Shown here piece after piece: positions 26,771-36,063 of a stretch of DNA of 64,000 bases. Under the pieces are notes generated by a model. The model was given only the letters and a program-made list of their open reading frames with translations. It was not told the origin of the DNA and did no database searches. Origin of the DNA: Lachnospiraceae bacterium. Its GTDB lineage: Bacteria; Bacillota; Clostridia; Lachnospirales; Lachnospiraceae. The stretch lies in contig JAETQI010000020.1 of the NCBI GenBank assembly GCA_021770755.1, positions 1 through 64,000 of the forward strand. The letters are read 5' to 3'. How positions within the stretch are numbered: the stretch's first letter is position 1; each line of letters opens with the position of its first letter. The position numbers were made by a program, and so were the translations under genes.

Positions 26771-28420
26771 TCATATCGCACGCACTTTCTCGCGCACCTT
26801 CAACACCATCGGCGGCGCAACCGACAGTTCATCGACTCCCATGTCGACAAACGCCTGCGTAAGCTCCGTGTCCGCTCCCAGCTCTCCGCAGATCCCTGCC
26901 CATTTACCGCACTTGTGCGCGTTGTCAACCACCATCCTGATCATGCGCAGGACCGCCTTGTGATGCGGATTGTAGAAATCCTCGAGCCGCTGGTTCTGCC
27001 TGTCGATCGCGAGCGTGTACTGCGTCAGGTCATTCGTGCCGATGCTGAAGAAATCCACCAGCTCCGCCAGCTCATCGCTGATCATCACCGCCGCCGGCGT
27101 CTCGATCATAATGCCCTGTTCGGGGATCCGGTGCGGAATCTGCGCTTCCGTCAGCTCCCTGTCCACTTCCCGCACAATGGCATCGATCTGCCGGACTTCC
27201 TCGACTGAGATGATCATCGGATACATGATCGAAAGATTCCCGTACGCCGCCGCCCGCAGAAGCGCCCGAAGCTGTGTCCGGAAGATCTCAGGCTGCTTTA
27301 AGCAGATGCGGATCGCCCGATATCCCAGCGCCGGATTGTCCTCTTTTCCCAATCCAAAATAATCTGCCTGCTTATCCGCTCCGATATCGAGCGTCCGGAT
27401 AATGACCTTCTTCTGTCCCATCGTCTGCACAACCTGCTTATACGCCTGGAACTGCTCCTCCTCCGACGGAAAATCATCACGCCCAAGGTATAGGAACTCG
27501 CTGCGGAAGAGCCCGATCCCGCCGGCATCATTCTCCAGCACATAGCCCACGTCGCTGACGCTCCCGATATTTGCATAGATATTGATCGTCCTGCCGTCGC
27601 TGGTCTCGTTCTTCTTGCCCTTTAGTTCCTGCAGCAGACGAAGCTTCTCCTTCTCGTTCTTGATCTTCCTCTCCGCCTCACTGCACTGCGCCTCGTCCGG
27701 TGCAAAGATGACCTCCCCGGCAGCACCGTCCACGATCGCAGTCATTCCGGTCTGGATCGCATTCAAGTCCATCTCCACACCGATCAGCGCGGGAATGCTC
27801 ATCATGCGCGCCAGGATCGCCGTGTGGGAGTTGGTCGAGCCGTGCACTGTCACGAAAGCCAGGATCTTCTTCTTATCCATCTGCACCGTCTCGCTGGGGC
27901 TTAAGTCGTCCGCCACGATGATCGACGGCTCCATCGTGGAAAGATCCATGCCGCCCTGACCGGACAGATTTCTCACCAGACGCGCGGAAATATCCTTGAC
28001 GTCCGCCGCGCGCGCCTGCATATACTCATCTTCCATGCCGGCAAACATGCCAGCGAAATTATCGCCCGTGATCGCCACCGCATATTCCGCATTGACCATT
28101 TCCGTCCGTATCACATGGGAGATGGCATCCAGATAGTCTTCGTCCTCAAGCATCATCTGATGCACCTCGAAGATGGCGGCGCTCGACTCACCGACCTCCT
28201 TCACAGCTTTGTCATACAATGCAGCAAGCTGCTGTTTTGATGCATCGACCGCACGCTGCACCCTGCCGCACTCATTTTCCGGATCCTCGATCCTGATTCG
28301 TCTGATCCGTTCCTGGTCTTTGCGCAGAACCATCACTTTTCCCATTGCGATTCCGTTATATACTGTTTTTCCCGAAAATTTTTTCCCTGAAACAACATTT
28401 TCTGATAATCCTTCTGCCAT
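26771..28420 (-). CDS. ptsI: PTS Enzyme I (phosphoenolpyruvate-protein phosphotransferase)
   Basis: Transfers phosphate from phosphoenolpyruvate to HPr. The 549-residue protein has the active-site histidine in GSTNSHTAILARM, the PEP-binding GIGLFRSEFLYLGRD and GIMIETPAAVMISDELAEL, and the catalytic cysteine region GICGELGAD. It is slightly shorter than the usual 570 residues but complete. GGAGG precedes ATG 28420. It ends the hexitol PTS operon, so this system carries its own general PTS proteins. Confidence 0.95.
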   Translation of the reverse strand: MAEGLSENVVSGKKFSGKTVYNGIAMGKVMVLRKDQERIRRIRIEDPENECGRVQRAVDASKQQLAALYDKAVKEVGESSAAIFEVHQMMLEDEDYLDAISHVIRTEMVNAEYAVAITGDNFAGMFAGMEDEYMQARAADVKDISARLVRNLSGQGGMDLSTMEPSIIVADDLSPSETVQMDKKKILAFVTVHGSTNSHTAILARMMSIPALIGVEMDLNAIQTGMTAIVDGAAGEVIFAPDEAQCSEAERKIKNEKEKLRLLQELKGKKNETSDGRTINIYANIGSVSDVGYVLENDAGGIGLFRSEFLYLGRDDFPSEEEQFQAYKQVVQTMGQKKVIIRTLDIGADKQADYFGLGKEDNPALGYRAIRICLKQPEIFRTQLRALLRAAAYGNLSIMYPMIISVEEVRQIDAIVREVDRELTEAQIPHRIPEQGIMIETPAAVMISDELAELVDFFSIGTNDLTQYTLAIDRQNQRLEDFYNPHHKAVLRMIRMVVDNAHKCGKWAGICGELGADTELTQAFVDMGVDELSVAPPMVLKVREKVRAI

Positions 28421-28482
28421 ATATTTCCTCCATGATACCAGTATTCCACCCAGTCAGGGATCGGAATACAAGAACATATTTT

Positions 28483-28740
28483 CTACAAATTCTCCTTCAG
28501 GAACGCCTCCAGCGCCGCCGCCGCTGCATCCTCATCGTCGCCCTCGACCTGCACTGCGATCTCCATGCCCTGTTTTACGCCCAGCCCCATCAGTCCGAAA
28601 ACCTTTTTCGCATCAGCTTTCTTTCCCTCTTTCAAGATGGAAACAGACGACGCGTACTCCTTTGCCAGCTTCACCAGCTCGCCCGCCGGACGTGCGTGGA
28701 TCCCCTCTTTGTCTGTGATAACATATGTAAATTCTCTCAT
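28483..28740 (-). CDS. HPr phosphocarrier protein lacking the Ser46 regulatory site
   Basis: This 85-residue HPr carries the phosphate-accepting His15 in GIHARPAG, so it can pass phosphate from Enzyme I to the IIA domain. At position 46, where HPr kinase modifies serine in Firmicute HPr (KSIMG), the protein has lysine (AKKVFGLMG). It is therefore predicted to be blind to HPr kinase and unable to act as CcpA co-repressor. ATG 28740 has AAGGA nine bases upstream; ATG 28746 is an alternative. It lies between the PfkB kinase and Enzyme I genes. Confidence 0.93.
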   Translation of the reverse strand: MREFTYVITDKEGIHARPAGELVKLAKEYASSVSILKEGKKADAKKVFGLMGLGVKQGMEIAVQVEGDDEDAAAAALEAFLKENL

Positions 28741-28756
28741 ATTCATCTTTCCTTTC

Positions 28757-29662
28757 TCAATTGATGCTCTCAAAAATCCGTTCGATCTCTTCCCTTGTGG
28801 CAAGCAGCTCAGAAAAAGCGCTCGCGCTTCCCGCCGATATTCCCATGCGGAACGCATAGTCGTAATCCTGTTCCTTCGTCCAGCCGGCGACAAAACCGGC
28901 AACCATGGAATCCCCGGCGCCCACCGCGTTGACCAGTTTTCCCTTCGGCGCCGCAAGCATATGTACAGCGCCGTCTTCGTCCACCAGAACCGCGCCCTGT
29001 CCCGCCATGGACACCAGCACATTCCTCGCCCCTCTCTCCTGCAGTTTTTTTGCATACGGAACGACATCTTCCCTCGTCTCCAGCGTCACGCCGAAGATCT
29101 CACCCAACTCATGATTGTTCGGCTTGATCAGAAATGGCTTATACTGCAGTACGTTCAGTAGCAATTCCTGTGTCGCGTCCACGACGAACAGTACCCCTTT
29201 CTTCTGAAGCCGCTCCAGGATATCGCTATACATAGAATCCGGCAGGCTCTTTGGAATGCTGCCCGCAAGGATCAGGATATCGTCCGCTTCCAGCCGGTCC
29301 AATTTTTTAAACAGCTCATTTACATGAATCTGGCCGATCTCCGGTCCCATGCCGTTGATCTCTGTGCCCTCGTAATCTTTCAGCTTGACATTGATACGTG
29401 AAAATCCCTTGTCAATGTGGATAAAATCCGTGAGCAGACCGATCTTTTGCACTTCCCGCTCGATCTGCTCCCCGGTAAACCCTGCCGTAAAACCGAGCGC
29501 AGTGCTCTCGATCCCCAGATTGCCCAGAACGATCGACACGTTGATCCCCTTACCGCCGGGAAACATCTGCTCCCCGGTGGTTCGGTTAGTCATGCCCATC
29601 TCAAATCCGTTCATGGACACGATGTAATCAAGTGACGGATTAAATGTTACCGTATAAATCAT
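28757..29662 (-). CDS. 1-Phosphofructokinase-like PfkB-family kinase
   Basis: This 301-residue sugar-phosphate kinase has the N-terminal GGKGINVSIVLGNLGIES (about 37-54) and the C-terminal catalytic NAVGAGDSMVAGFVAG (about 246-261), with the base Asp in GAGDS. The best match by eye is the FruK/LacC group, which phosphorylates fructose 1-phosphate or tagatose 6-phosphate to the bisphosphate. In this operon, fructose 1-phosphate is the attractive substrate. Its start overlaps the dehydrogenase stop (ATGA). Confidence 0.88.
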   Translation of the reverse strand: MIYTVTFNPSLDYIVSMNGFEMGMTNRTTGEQMFPGGKGINVSIVLGNLGIESTALGFTAGFTGEQIEREVQKIGLLTDFIHIDKGFSRINVKLKDYEGTEINGMGPEIGQIHVNELFKKLDRLEADDILILAGSIPKSLPDSMYSDILERLQKKGVLFVVDATQELLLNVLQYKPFLIKPNNHELGEIFGVTLETREDVVPYAKKLQERGARNVLVSMAGQGAVLVDEDGAVHMLAAPKGKLVNAVGAGDSMVAGFVAGWTKEQDYDYAFRMGISAGSASAFSELLATREEIERIFESIN

Positions 29663-30921
29663 ACACGCTCTCCTCCAAAATGTTCAAACAGCATATCCTC
29701 TGCCTCTTTTGACCAAAGTCCCTTGTTACGTCTGCAGCACTCGTCCAGCTCCTTGAAGAACGGATCTTTCTCCCCCAGCTTCCCGAAATCCTCGATGGCG
29801 GTCATCGGCATGTTGAACTGAATGTAAGCCAGCTTCTTGCCGCCCGGAATATTGGGCAGGTTGTTCGTCGTGTCCACGATCGAGTCGATCCCTCCGACAT
29901 GTGTCACCATGACCGCCGAGTTGATCTCCCCCGCCGCAGACTTTGCGATGGCCTCCTTCATATCATCCGTGTTGCCGCCTGTAGACCCCATGATCTTCGT
30001 CCGCGCATAGTGGCAGTTGTAAAGGTTCATGTTTGCTGAAAACTGCGTGTCGGTCGGCCCTGCAAAAAAGTTCAGGCAGCCGTCCACCGCAAGGAGCTTG
30101 TCGCCCATCTCCGCGATGCTCTTTATCGGCGCATACACAAAGACATCGCTGTAACCAACGCCTTCTGTGATCGCGCGGAGTTCTGCAACAGGGTCTTCCA
30201 TATCTGCCGTATTGACATAGTGCAGCTCGACACCTTTCTCCCTTGCCTCCTCCTCGGAGATCACTTCCTTTGCCCGCGCGATCTTGGCGTCATTGATGTC
30301 TGTCACGACGATCCGTTTGGGCTTATTCTCAAAGGCAAGGCCATAGCTGATCGCGCCGAGCCCCATCGGGCCGCAGCCGCCGAGGATCAGGATATCGCCG
30401 CCCGCCAGCGTTCCCATCTTGTGCTCATATGACAGATGCTCTGTGTGATAGTTGCTGTGATATCCGCCAATACAGCAGCTCATCGGCTCCCCGAGCGAAG
30501 CCTCGAAATAGCTGTCCCCGTCATATTCCCAGATGCAGCCCTTCTCGATCACATCATTCGGGAAAATGCAGTACGTAGCCGCCCCGCCAAAAAACTCATA
30601 CGAGTACCCCGGCGATTCCATCTGCCCCGGGATTGCCGGCTGCTGTGCGAACTTTTTCCCCTCATGGAACTGGTCTTTCCACTTCGCACCGACCTTGACG
30701 ATATCCCCTGTGAACTCATGCCCGATGATGACCGGGTGCTCCGCCACATTTTCCGGCACGCGCTTGTGATCCTTGCCCGCCTGTACCATCTTCCATGTCG
30801 ACATGCAGATGCTGTCGCTCACAACCCTCACCAGGATCTCATCGTCCCTGATCTCGGGAAGTTCAAATTCCTCCAGCCTGATATCGTGTGCTCCGTGAAG
30901 TCTGACGCCTTTTACTTTCAT
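29659..30921 (-). CDS. Zinc-binding alcohol dehydrogenase, L-sorbose-1-phosphate reductase-like
   Basis: This 420-residue medium-chain dehydrogenase has zinc ligands likely in SICMST and the GHE of VIIGHEFTGD, and a Rossmann motif ILILGGCGPMGLGAISYG (about 195-212). Length and several blocks resemble SorE (L-sorbose-1-phosphate reductase), which acts on the carbon next to the phosphorylated one, rather than MtlD. With a mannitol-type PTS and a PfkB kinase in the same operon, oxidation of a hexitol 1-phosphate to a ketose 1-phosphate is the likely role. ATG 30921 has AGGAGG upstream. Confidence 0.8.
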   Translation of the reverse strand: MKVKGVRLHGAHDIRLEEFELPEIRDDEILVRVVSDSICMSTWKMVQAGKDHKRVPENVAEHPVIIGHEFTGDIVKVGAKWKDQFHEGKKFAQQPAIPGQMESPGYSYEFFGGAATYCIFPNDVIEKGCIWEYDGDSYFEASLGEPMSCCIGGYHSNYHTEHLSYEHKMGTLAGGDILILGGCGPMGLGAISYGLAFENKPKRIVVTDINDAKIARAKEVISEEEAREKGVELHYVNTADMEDPVAELRAITEGVGYSDVFVYAPIKSIAEMGDKLLAVDGCLNFFAGPTDTQFSANMNLYNCHYARTKIMGSTGGNTDDMKEAIAKSAAGEINSAVMVTHVGGIDSIVDTTNNLPNIPGGKKLAYIQFNMPMTAIEDFGKLGEKDPFFKELDECCRRNKGLWSKEAEDMLFEHFGGERV

Positions 30922-30976
30922 TTTTTTCCTCCTATTCCGCGGATCCATTCCGCCAATCATTTTATTTCAAACGCTT

Positions 30977-32929
30977 TTAATTCAAATGCTCTAATATCCA
31001 TCCGACATCGTTCGTCGTCTTTAATGTTTCCAAAACCTCTTCGTCCTCCAGCATCTCACAGATCCTGCTCAGCAGGTCGAGATGTTCGTCGCCGATCCCA
31101 GCGATGCCAAAGATTAACTGCGCCTTTTCGTCCCCAAAATCAATGCCCTCCGGATACTGCAGCAGAACGATCCCCGTCCTTCTGACAGTGTCCTTTGCCT
31201 CCGAGGTGCCATGCGGGATCGCCACACCCATCCCCATGTAGGTCGATACCAGTCTCTCGCGCTCCTGCATGGCGTCGACATAAGACCTGTCGACATATCC
31301 GAGTCCTGCCAGCAGTTCACCTGCCGCCTGTATCGCCTCCTCTTTTGAGACTGGACTCTGGTTCAGCTTCACACCGTCCCTCACCAAGATCTGCCTTTGA
31401 TCCGCTTCCGGAACTTCTGACTGTGCATTTTCTGCCTGCCCTTGTGCAGACTCTGCCCTCTGCACTGTTGACTGCCCATGTACGGATTCTGCCTTCTGCG
31501 CTGCTGACTGCCCTTCCGGCTGCACCTGCTCTGTGTCCTGCTTCGCAGTGAGCTGTTCATACAGTGCGTCCAGCGCCGGATCCGCAAGGAAATTGTGCAG
31601 TGTCACGATCTGCGCCTGCGGCACGGACTTTCTGGCACGTTCCACCAGTGTGATCTGGACGACCGCGATGTCACAGTCTGCAGGGATCGTGTCGACTGAT
31701 GTGTTGATTACTGTCAGGTCCGGCCGCTGCGCCTTGATCCGGTTCCGGAACTTCGTCGCCCCCATCGCGGAGGAACCCATTCCTGCATCGCAGGCAAACA
31801 CGACCTTTCTGACACCTTCTGTTCTGACAGCCACTGGTTCTGCCTCAGCACCCGTCTTTGTGCCTTTTGCCTCCGCCTTTCTGCTCGCCACTTCCTCCTG
31901 CGCTTCCTCCAGACTCCTGCCCTTGGACATGCGTATGACCACAGATGCGATCCCGAACGAAACTGCCGTCGCGATCAGCACACCGACGATCACCGAAACC
32001 ATGCTGTCCCTTGATGCCATCATCAGATACGCGATGATCGAGCCCGGCGATGCCGGTCCAACCAGTCCGGCGTTCGTCAGGTTGTACCAGAAGATCGCCG
32101 CGATATTGCCCGCGATCGGCGCGATGATCACCAGCGGATTCATCAGTATGTATGGAAAATAGATCTCGTGAATGCCGCCCAGCAGATGAATGATCACCGC
32201 ACCCGGCGCAGACTGCTTCGTCTTCTTATCCTCACAGAAGAACATGTAGGCCAGCAGCACGCCAAGCCCAGGTCCGGGATTTGCCTCCAGCATATACATG
32301 ATGGACTTTCCCGCCTCTGCCGCCTGTGCTGTCGCGATCGGTGTGAAAATGCCATGGTTGATCGCATTGTTCAGGAACAATACCTTCGCCGGCTCGATAA
32401 ACACCGCGATCAGCGGCAGCATGTTATGATCCACCAGCACATTCACCCCGGCTGTCAGTACTGCCAGGATCAGATTCATAAGCGGTCCGATCACCAGATA
32501 GCTCACCATGGCGAGCAGCATACCGATAATGCCGACAGAAAAGTTGTTGATCAGCATCTCAAATCCTGCAGGCATATGCCCTTCCATCACCTGATCAAAT
32601 TTTTTGATGCAGAATCCGGACAGCGGACCGATGATCATGGCCGCCATGAGCATCGTGGTATCCGGGTCGCTCATGATCGCACCGACCACCGCGATCGCTC
32701 CGATGATGCTGCCGCGCTCCCCTCCGATCAGTCTGCCGCCCGTCGAGGCGATCAGGATCGGAATCAGATACACCAGGATCGCCGAAAATATCGTAGCAAA
32801 CCCTTCGTGGGGAATCCAGCCGCTTCCATTAAAGAAAGCCGCAAGGAAACCAAATGCGATCAACGCGCCGATATTCGGCATGATCATTGCCGATAAGAAT
32901 TTGCCAAAACGTTGTACACTATTTTTCAT
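30977..32929 (-). CDS. Mannitol-type PTS permease, fused IIC-IIB-IIA
   Basis: This 650-residue protein imports and phosphorylates a hexitol. The IIC membrane domain (about 1-340) matches MtlA, with GGIHEIYFPYILMNP in the conserved loop. IIB (about 375-470) has its cysteine in VFACDAGMGSSAMG. IIA (about 510-650) has its histidine in AIPHGTSEAKD. A Gln/Ala/Ser-rich linker with imperfect repeats (AAQKAESVHGQ, VQRAESAQGQ) joins IIB and IIA. All three domains look intact. It is the first structural gene after the regulator. Mannitol is the default substrate from family; the downstream enzymes are not standard for mannitol. Confidence 0.92.
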   Translation of the reverse strand: MKNSVQRFGKFLSAMIMPNIGALIAFGFLAAFFNGSGWIPHEGFATIFSAILVYLIPILIASTGGRLIGGERGSIIGAIAVVGAIMSDPDTTMLMAAMIIGPLSGFCIKKFDQVMEGHMPAGFEMLINNFSVGIIGMLLAMVSYLVIGPLMNLILAVLTAGVNVLVDHNMLPLIAVFIEPAKVLFLNNAINHGIFTPIATAQAAEAGKSIMYMLEANPGPGLGVLLAYMFFCEDKKTKQSAPGAVIIHLLGGIHEIYFPYILMNPLVIIAPIAGNIAAIFWYNLTNAGLVGPASPGSIIAYLMMASRDSMVSVIVGVLIATAVSFGIASVVIRMSKGRSLEEAQEEVASRKAEAKGTKTGAEAEPVAVRTEGVRKVVFACDAGMGSSAMGATKFRNRIKAQRPDLTVINTSVDTIPADCDIAVVQITLVERARKSVPQAQIVTLHNFLADPALDALYEQLTAKQDTEQVQPEGQSAAQKAESVHGQSTVQRAESAQGQAENAQSEVPEADQRQILVRDGVKLNQSPVSKEEAIQAAGELLAGLGYVDRSYVDAMQERERLVSTYMGMGVAIPHGTSEAKDTVRRTGIVLLQYPEGIDFGDEKAQLIFGIAGIGDEHLDLLSRICEMLEDEEVLETLKTTNDVGWILEHLN

Positions 32930-32988
32930 ATAGAACCTCGCTTCAAAATTTTTGCCTGCCCTTGATCCACGGCGGACGCGATACCGTC

Positions 32989-33750
32989 CTATATCACCTG
33001 TATCCCATGCCGCCTGCAGTCCTCGCGAAATTCCTCCGGAAGATTGTCATCCGAGATGACAATGTCCACATCACCCAGACCGCAGAAGGCGTATGTACTC
33101 TTCACACCGACCTTGGAGGAATCCATCAGGAGTATCCTCTGTTCCGCCTGAGACAGGACTGTTTTTTTCAGGACTGCCTCCTCGTCTACGCCACAGCAGA
33201 ACCCTGTCGGTTCACAGTAGCTGGTAACCCCCATGAACACCTGGTCAAAGTTGATCCTCTGAACCTCCTGGACGGTATGGATCCCACATACACTCATGCT
33301 GTAGCGGTTCATCTTTCCCCCCAGAATGTGGATCGAAGGCTGCGTCAGCCTGCCAAGCTCTGCTGCGCAGGTCAGGGAATTGGTGTAGATCAGGTTGGAC
33401 TGGTCGGGAATACACGACGCGAGCATTGTCGTCGTGCTGCCAGAGTCCAGAAAGATGGTCGTATCCCTTCTTATAAAAGTCAGCGCCTTCTGCGTGATCA
33501 GCTGCTTCGCCTCAATGTTCCGCACCTGTCTGCGGCTCAGCATATCGTCTGTCCCGACCACGACGTCCACCGACTTTGCCCCTCCATGTACCCGGACGAT
33601 CCGTTTCGCCTCATCAAGAGCTTTCAAATCCGTGCGCAGTGTCATCTCCGATATTTGGGGAAATCTCTTCTTCAACTGTGCGAAACTGATGTTTCCACTC
33701 TGATTCACCAAATCTACGATCGTGTTTCTGCGCTGCTCCATTGTATCCAT
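32989..33750 (-). CDS. DeoR/GlpR-family transcriptional regulator
   Basis: This 253-residue repressor-type protein has the N-terminal DeoR helix-turn-helix (RRNTIVDLVNQSGNISFAQL then MTLRTDLKALDEAKRIVRVH, about 5-52) and a sugar-phosphate-sensing C-terminal domain (FLDSGSTTTMLA; DSSKVG). ATG 33750 follows GAGGAGG; the frame continues upstream but only into the leader. It heads the hexitol PTS operon and most likely controls it in response to a phosphorylated intermediate. Confidence 0.9.
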   Translation of the reverse strand: MDTMEQRRNTIVDLVNQSGNISFAQLKKRFPQISEMTLRTDLKALDEAKRIVRVHGGAKSVDVVVGTDDMLSRRQVRNIEAKQLITQKALTFIRRDTTIFLDSGSTTTMLASCIPDQSNLIYTNSLTCAAELGRLTQPSIHILGGKMNRYSMSVCGIHTVQEVQRINFDQVFMGVTSYCEPTGFCCGVDEEAVLKKTVLSQAEQRILLMDSSKVGVKSTYAFCGLGDVDIVISDDNLPEEFREDCRRHGIQVI

Positions 33751-33790
33751 CGTATTACCTCCTCGCTGTCCTATGTTTTTTTGTTTCTGA

Positions 33791-33985
33791 ATATCATAAT
33801 GATCCTCTCCTTTCATTTTACCACTTTTTTCAACTTCTTCAACAGTTACTTTTGTTTTGAAAATTAATTTTCTACATTTTTGTTGTTTCAAAAGTTTGTA
33901 CTTTTATATTAACAGTATATTATGCGTTTGTCAACTTTTATTTCAACAATTTTCGAAATATTTTCTTTCATTTCAAAATTTTCTC
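33791..33985 (-). promoter_or_regulatory. Promoter and putative operator array of the hexitol PTS operon
   Basis: On the minus strand TTGACA (33934-33929), a 17-base spacer and TAATAT (33911-33906) form a strong promoter. Around it the motif TTGAAA followed by A-rich sequence (TTTTGAAATGAAAG, TTGTTGAAATAAAAG, CTTTTGAAACAAC, and a weaker GTTGAAAAAAG) recurs, suggesting several binding sites for the DeoR regulator encoded just downstream. Confidence 0.65.
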
Positions 33986-34092
33986 TGGACACCCGTGTGT
34001 AATCGAGCAGGGAAGAGCAATCTTCCCCTGCTCGCGCGCCGGGCGTCCGTCAGCGTATGCTGACATATTTCCTTTGGACGCCCGTGTGCATC
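33979..34092 (+). repeat. Dispersed two-hairpin repeat, copy C, with remnant of a preceding unit
   Basis: The full unit starts at 34001: hairpin 1 GAGCAGGGAAGA (34005-34016) with TCTTCCCCTGCTC, hairpin 2 GGGCGTCC (34041-34048) with GGACGCCC (34076-34083) and inner GTCAGC/GCTGAC. Compared with copy B1, two outer pairs have changed on both sides. The stretch TTCTCTGGACACCCGTGTG just before it looks like the end of an eroded tandem copy. Confidence 0.9.
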
Positions 34093-34127
34093 AAAAAAAG
34101 ACCACGCCATAAAATATGACGCAGTCT
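34093..34127 (-). terminator. Terminator of the AAA/PD-(D/E)XK gene
   Basis: On the minus strand AGACTGCGTCAT and ATGGCGTGGTCT pair, with wobbles, and a run of seven T follows. The T run is the A tract at the end of repeat copy C. Confidence 0.8.
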
Positions 34128-34168
34128 GTCTGATATATTTTGTCGTCAGTATGAAGATACCGCATTGC

Positions 34169-35881
34169 TTACCAGTCCGGCGCTGTCCCTTCCCGAATCA
34201 TGACACAGCAGTCCTTTCCGCAGAATGAGATCCCGTAACTGCTTGCAATGTCATAGCCGTCGTCCTCAAGCTCCAGGATATATCTTTTATCATCGATCTG
34301 CTGCAATGCCTCCTCCGCTTTTTTTTCAAGCTCCCTTATCTTCTTTGTAGTCTTGAATTCCACGATAAACGCCTCTTTCCGGCGCGATACAGGCTTCACA
34401 AACAGATCGCACCTGCCCTTGCCCGTCTCTCGGTTGGATTTTGTGCGGTAGCCTTTCATGCCCGATAACAATCCTGCCACCAGCCCGTGATAGTAATTTT
34501 CACTCTCGTCAAAGGAGCTGATCGTTTCATACAGAATATCCGTCAGTTCCTCCTGCAGCATCTGCGCATCCTTATTGACAAATGCCGTATGCAGCCGGGT
34601 AAGATCACGCTCTTTCATTTTCTGATCAAACCATGCCATGATCTTTTCGCGGAAAATATAACGCACCTCCCGGTTGGGGATCGCAAGCGTCAGATACCGC
34701 GTATCATTCTCTCCCATGCGCTCGTCCACTTTTCTGAAATATCCTGTAAAAAACATGAAATTCCACAGATTGTCCATGTTTTCGTATACTTCGCCATAGG
34801 TAATGTCCTCATGAACGGGCTTTTCGACAGTCCCGCCGTCAATCAGGTTCTCCAGTTCACTCTTTACACTGTCATCCGCCATGTCGATCAGCTTACGCAC
34901 AACCGTATTGGAAGAAGTATTTGCCCAGTACGAATGCGGAAACTCATCTTCATGACTTGTTAAAGCTTTCACATACCGAATGACACTCCACGGATTATAT
35001 ACATTGGTGTTGCCAAAAAGGTATCCGTTGTACCATTCTTTGATCAGGTCGTACTTGTGCTCCAGTGCGCAGTCTTTACAAAGCCTGCGCACTTCCTCCT
35101 CCGTAAAGCCAAAGTATTCATCGTAGTTCCAGTCAAGTATGGATATCACCTCAAGATTATTTAAACCGGTAAAGATACTTTCCTTTGAGATCCGCAGACA
35201 CCCTGTTATCACCGCAAACTCCAGGCTGCTGTTTGTCTTAAAAGCAGACTCAAACAGGGAACGGATAAAGCCTGCCATCTCGTTATAAAAATTCTGCGTG
35301 AACGCATTCTCGAGCGGCACGTCGTATTCATCGATCAGTATGATCGCTTTTTTCCCATAATAAGCTTCAAGGCATTGGGATAAAAACTGAATAGACTGAT
35401 TATAACTGTCTCTGTCTGCCTTGCGCCTCATAATGTTCAGATATTCTTCCTTTTTCTCAGACAGCCCTTCCGCCCGAAGAATATATCGATGACGATAATA
35501 TTCATTAGCGATCTGCCGCCTGATCGCCGCATACGCAAGCTCAAAATCCGGCTGTTTCGCATCCTTTAACGTCAGATTGATCACAGGATAGCGCCCCATA
35601 TGCGCAAGGTAATCCTCCCCCGCCTCCATGATCTTCATCTGTTCAAACAGATAGGCATTGTCCTTTTTTTCGCCGTCATCCGTATGCATATCCTCAAAAA
35701 AATACTGGAGCATGCTCATATTCAGCGTCTTGCCGAAACGCCGCGGACGCGTAAATAGATTGACGCTTCCTTTTTTATCCAATAGCTCTTTCATGAACCA
35801 CGTCTTATCAATAAAATAATATCCTCTTGTTATTAAATGCTCAAAGTTATCAACACCTACCGGCAATGGTTTATGATCCAT
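34169..35881 (-). CDS. AAA-ATPase-like protein with C-terminal PD-(D/E)XK nuclease domain
   Basis: This 570-residue protein belongs to the large DUF1703/AAA-ATPase-like group of Lachnospiraceae and Bacteroides. The N-terminus (LPVGVDNFEHLITRGYYFID, then FTRPRRFGKTLNMSML) gives a Walker-A-like loop near 47, and IILIDEYDVPLE a Walker B near 175. The C-terminal about 100 residues hold a nuclease core: GRCDLFVKP then AFIVEFKTTKK (Asp, Glu-x-Lys near 490-510). These proteins are of unknown function and often vary in number between strains. It is monocistronic. Confidence 0.85.
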   Translation of the reverse strand: MDHKPLPVGVDNFEHLITRGYYFIDKTWFMKELLDKKGSVNLFTRPRRFGKTLNMSMLQYFFEDMHTDDGEKKDNAYLFEQMKIMEAGEDYLAHMGRYPVINLTLKDAKQPDFELAYAAIRRQIANEYYRHRYILRAEGLSEKKEEYLNIMRRKADRDSYNQSIQFLSQCLEAYYGKKAIILIDEYDVPLENAFTQNFYNEMAGFIRSLFESAFKTNSSLEFAVITGCLRISKESIFTGLNNLEVISILDWNYDEYFGFTEEEVRRLCKDCALEHKYDLIKEWYNGYLFGNTNVYNPWSVIRYVKALTSHEDEFPHSYWANTSSNTVVRKLIDMADDSVKSELENLIDGGTVEKPVHEDITYGEVYENMDNLWNFMFFTGYFRKVDERMGENDTRYLTLAIPNREVRYIFREKIMAWFDQKMKERDLTRLHTAFVNKDAQMLQEELTDILYETISSFDESENYYHGLVAGLLSGMKGYRTKSNRETGKGRCDLFVKPVSRRKEAFIVEFKTTKKIRELEKKAEEALQQIDDKRYILELEDDGYDIASSYGISFCGKDCCVMIREGTAPDW

Positions 35882-36063
35882 ACAGATACCCCCGTTATGC
35901 TATTTTGAACAGTTCCTTAATAGTTTCCTGATTTCAGTATATCCTACAGCACAGGTGCTTGTAAAGGAAAATGAAAAGCACTGCACCCGCAAATACGTAC
36001 TTGAACGATGCGCAAGCCTGTAGTAAGATATATAAAATTAGTAAAATCTGGAAGGTGACTGAT

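Noticed and set aside
33750-33800. 8-codon leader peptide with AAAGGAG before the DeoR gene (starting near 33797)
   Set aside because: The frame is too short, has no run of regulatory codons and no attenuator hairpin follows, so I see no support for a leader function.
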